This document shows positions 21,091 through 22,661 of a DNA stretch of 22,661 nt, in pieces. The stretch lies in NCBI GenBank assembly GCA_910587555.1, contig CAJULV010000061.1, forward strand, positions 1 to 22,661. Direction: 5' to 3'. Within the stretch, counting starts at the first letter, position 1. Each line of letters begins with the position of its first letter. The notes below the pieces were generated by a model. It did not search any database. It saw only the letters and a program-made list of their open reading frames with translations, and had not been told where the DNA came from. This stretch comes from an uncultured Acetatifactor sp. (lineage in GTDB: Bacteria > Bacillota > Clostridia > Lachnospirales > Lachnospiraceae). Position numbers and translations under genes: made by a program.

Positions 21091-21171
21091 ATGATGTACG
21101 ACACGTTTCTGGCTCTCCAAACGACTTGCCTGAATTACCATCTGCAGATCTGGCGGACAGGGGAGAGATGA
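21091..21171 (+). CDS. doubtful 26-aa ORF after the sigma factor gene
   Basis: MMYDTFLALQTTCLNYHLQI followed by WRTGER, with GGGGAG upstream at loose spacing. It may be a tiny peptide or a remnant. Apart from this and the promoter at 21213, the 21056-21407 gap shows no gene. Confidence 0.2.
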   Translation: MMYDTFLALQTTCLNYHLQIWRTGER

Positions 21172-21212
21172 GGATGAAATAGGAAGGGAATAGGAGAGCA
21201 TGGGGTCCGGGG

Positions 21213-21241
21213 TGGGCAACTGGGGGATTTTGTGCTATACT
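21213..21241 (+). promoter_or_regulatory. promoter of the 152-aa gene
   Basis: TGGGCA (21213-21218), a 17-bp spacer, and TATACT (21236-21241) with a TG extension. It gives a leader of about 160 nt before the ATG at 21408. Confidence 0.55.
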
Positions 21242-21407
21242 TTAAGGCAGGTTATCGGACAGAGCATGGCAGGAGGGACCCATGCGGATTCCATAGGAGA
21301 ATTTAAAAGAAGGGGGGATATGGGGCCGGATGCAGAATACTGATAACTGACAAGAGAATGGAAGCTTGGGCGGGATGAGAAGGAATACAGAGGAGGGGAA
21401 TTTTCGT

Positions 21408-21866
21408 ATGGATGAGCGGGTCATGGAGTTTGTAAACTCCCTTGTGGGAAGACAACTGATTTATCTTTGCTGCGAGGCGGAAATTCTGGATTTCGGCTTT
21501 GGAGAGCTTGTGCTGCACGGCATGGGGTGTTCCAGGATAATCAAAGATAACGACATCCTTGTGACCACATTGGATTATCAGTCCTGGGACCAGGCGGAAA
21601 GTACCCATAATGACGAATGGTTTAACCTGAAAAGATTCCATGACGAAATCCTGGGCGGCAGTGTGGTTTCCGTCAGGGTGAGTCCCTGGCATGATCTGTG
21701 CATCCGACTGGATAACGGCGTCATGATTGAATGTCTGGTGGCAAACGCCTGGCCCCATTATGAGGAAGCGCTTGAACAATGGGTGCTGTTTAGGCCCGCC
21801 GGGGAAGGCAGGGGGACATTTCTGACGGTTTATAATAAGGATGTGGCATTTTGGGAAGAGACCTGA
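21408..21866 (+). CDS. unknown protein, 152 aa
   Basis: A soluble 152-aa protein beginning MDERVMEFVNSLVGRQLIYL. Beta-rich segments follow: ILDFGFGELVLHG, DILVTTLDYQSWDQ, and GGSVVSVRVSPWHDLCIRLD followed by GVMIECL. The plan resembles small beta-sandwich cytosolic proteins of the DUF6188 sort, but I cannot assign a family. AGGAGGGG ends 9 nt before the ATG, favouring this start over an earlier in-frame ATG. There is no signal peptide. Confidence 0.65.
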   Translation: MDERVMEFVNSLVGRQLIYLCCEAEILDFGFGELVLHGMGCSRIIKDNDILVTTLDYQSWDQAESTHNDEWFNLKRFHDEILGGSVVSVRVSPWHDLCIRLDNGVMIECLVANAWPHYEEALEQWVLFRPAGEGRGTFLTVYNKDVAFWEET

Positions 21867-21872
21867 ACCTGA

Positions 21873-21909
21873 TGAAAACCCGGCAGCCAACTGACCTGTC
21901 TGGTTTTCG
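21873..21909 (+). terminator. weak hairpin after the 152-aa gene
   Basis: GAAAACC and GGTTTTC form a 7-bp stem with a long loop just after the stop codon at 21866. No T-run follows, so it may not terminate. Confidence 0.25.
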
Positions 21910-22133
21910 GGGTGGGAGTTCATTTTGGGCATTGGGCGAAGAAAACCGGGCGAAAAGGCAAGGCGCGGCACATGGGGGATGCGGGTATCGCCCTTACGGC
22001 AGGGGACTGAATTTCCCGGATAGGAAGAAGGATTTCCCGGGGCGGAAAGTGAGTTCAGGGGCTTATGACGCCCATAACCGGAGGCAGGTTGCGGGAATGA
22101 AAGTCAGCAGCCGGTAGGGTCAGGAGGGACGAA

Positions 22134-22661
22134 ATGATTTTTTACAGCGGAAGCAGGTATCAAGAATATCTGGAAATCATGGAAGGGGAAATAGAGAAAC
22201 TGGAAAGGGGAGATCTGGGGCGGCTCCGCTCGGTCTACGGTGTTTTTGCCACACAGGATGATCAACTGATCAAGCGTGCGGGGGAGGCGGTGCGGCAGCA
22301 GCTGTCACCCATGACAGACCTGCAGCTGTTGGGGCTGTGCCGGAGGTTTGGGTCTTACACTTCATTGGAATGGTCAATCAACTGGGAGGAGGTGTCCACG
22401 GACCGGATACAAAGGGTGCTTTCCGGGGAAGCCTGCAGGTATGTACTGATTCTGGGTTCTTTTCATCCCAACGGCTACTATCGGGAAAAATGTGTACTTG
22501 CCATGGCAGGTTATCCGGGAATGCTGTTCTGGATTTTTCCCAGAATGAATGACTGGGTGGAGCAGGTGCGGGACGCGGCAGACGTAGTATTGGACAAATT
22601 TTTAACAGGCTGCGGCGCAAAAGAGCTGATGGAAAGCATTCCGGCATTTGAGCGCCTTCGG
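22134..22661 (+). CDS. partial CDS, unknown helical protein (cut by window end)
   Basis: Open from ATG 22134 to the last base, 176 residues and continuing. AGGAGGG precedes the ATG. It reads MIFYSGSRYQEYLEIMEGEI, LERGDLGRLRSVYGVF, later VLILGSFHPNGYYREKCVLA and VEQVRDAADVVLDKFL. Repeated amphipathic helices with A-x-x-x-L spacing suggest an alpha-solenoid (HEAT-like) protein, without certainty. It may continue the gene group of 21408, about 270 bp upstream. Confidence 0.7.
   Translation, partial: MIFYSGSRYQEYLEIMEGEIEKLERGDLGRLRSVYGVFATQDDQLIKRAGEAVRQQLSPMTDLQLLGLCRRFGSYTSLEWSINWEEVSTDRIQRVLSGEACRYVLILGSFHPNGYYREKCVLAMAGYPGMLFWIFPRMNDWVEQVRDAADVVLDKFLTGCGAKELMESIPAFERLR

Noticed and set aside
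21851..22117. 88-aa ORF between the 152-aa gene and the final partial gene
   Set aside because: Begins inside the preceding gene; Gly/Arg-rich with no plausible fold or ribosome site.
1..22661. CRISPR arrays, tRNA, rRNA and complete insertion sequences
   Set aside because: No regularly spaced repeats, no tRNA-like cloverleaf and no full transposase gene were seen; the Rpn protein is not a standard IS transposase.

Overview
The window looks like a chromosomal accessory stretch from a Gram-positive, Clostridia-type anaerobe, most likely Lachnospiraceae. The support is strong AGGAGG-type ribosome binding sites, a T-box leader, sigma-A promoters with extended -10 boxes, an Rpn-family nuclease with an REEG repeat tail, and a CD1871A-type CXXC mini-protein. 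No rRNA, tRNA, CRISPR array or complete insertion sequence was found. Most genes run on the + strand.

Layout. Positions 1-365 hold a candidate minus-strand structured RNA, then the kptA promoter. Next come kptA (365-910) and an Rpn nuclease (1103-2110). A minus-strand lipoprotein gene (2284-3330) has its 3' end echoed by a 31-bp direct repeat upstream of the gene. Positions 3729-8439 carry an XRE regulator with a C39/BtrH-like domain, an MFS transporter, a membrane-bound XRE regulator and a DUF6440 protein. Positions 8439-9079 carry a small IS66-like MITE and a complete T-box leader with its terminator, but no amino-acid gene follows. A two-component system (9079-11197) and a repeat-containing lipoprotein (11296-12210) form one regulatory unit, with 11-bp-phased boxes in front of the lipoprotein gene. 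After a long intergenic region (12211-12850) there is a translationally coupled run: a DUF4838 protein, a TlpA-like thioredoxin lipoprotein, a 52-aa CXXC protein, a polyferredoxin-like membrane protein and a 43-aa ORF. The right side carries a double-GNAT acetyltransferase, an MBL-fold hydrolase, an unknown 155-aa protein, an ECF sigma factor with a large C-terminal extension, an unknown 152-aa protein and a gene cut by the window end.

Function. The clearest functional units are (i) the histidine kinase, response regulator and lipoprotein, and (ii) the TlpA, CXXC protein and polyferredoxin set, which looks like a membrane-to-outside electron or thiol transfer module. The rest is a mixture of regulators and single enzymes.

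The most unusual content is non-coding. There are three copies of an IS66-type MITE (GTAA ends; 8-bp target duplications, one perfect and two with one mismatch). A 182-bp repeat is present twice at about 91% identity and carries a conserved hairpin; one copy faces a near-consensus minus-strand promoter. There are also a candidate 170-nt minus-strand RNA with promoter and terminator, an orphan T-box, and a 102-bp inverted-repeat structure between a promoter and the DUF4838 gene.
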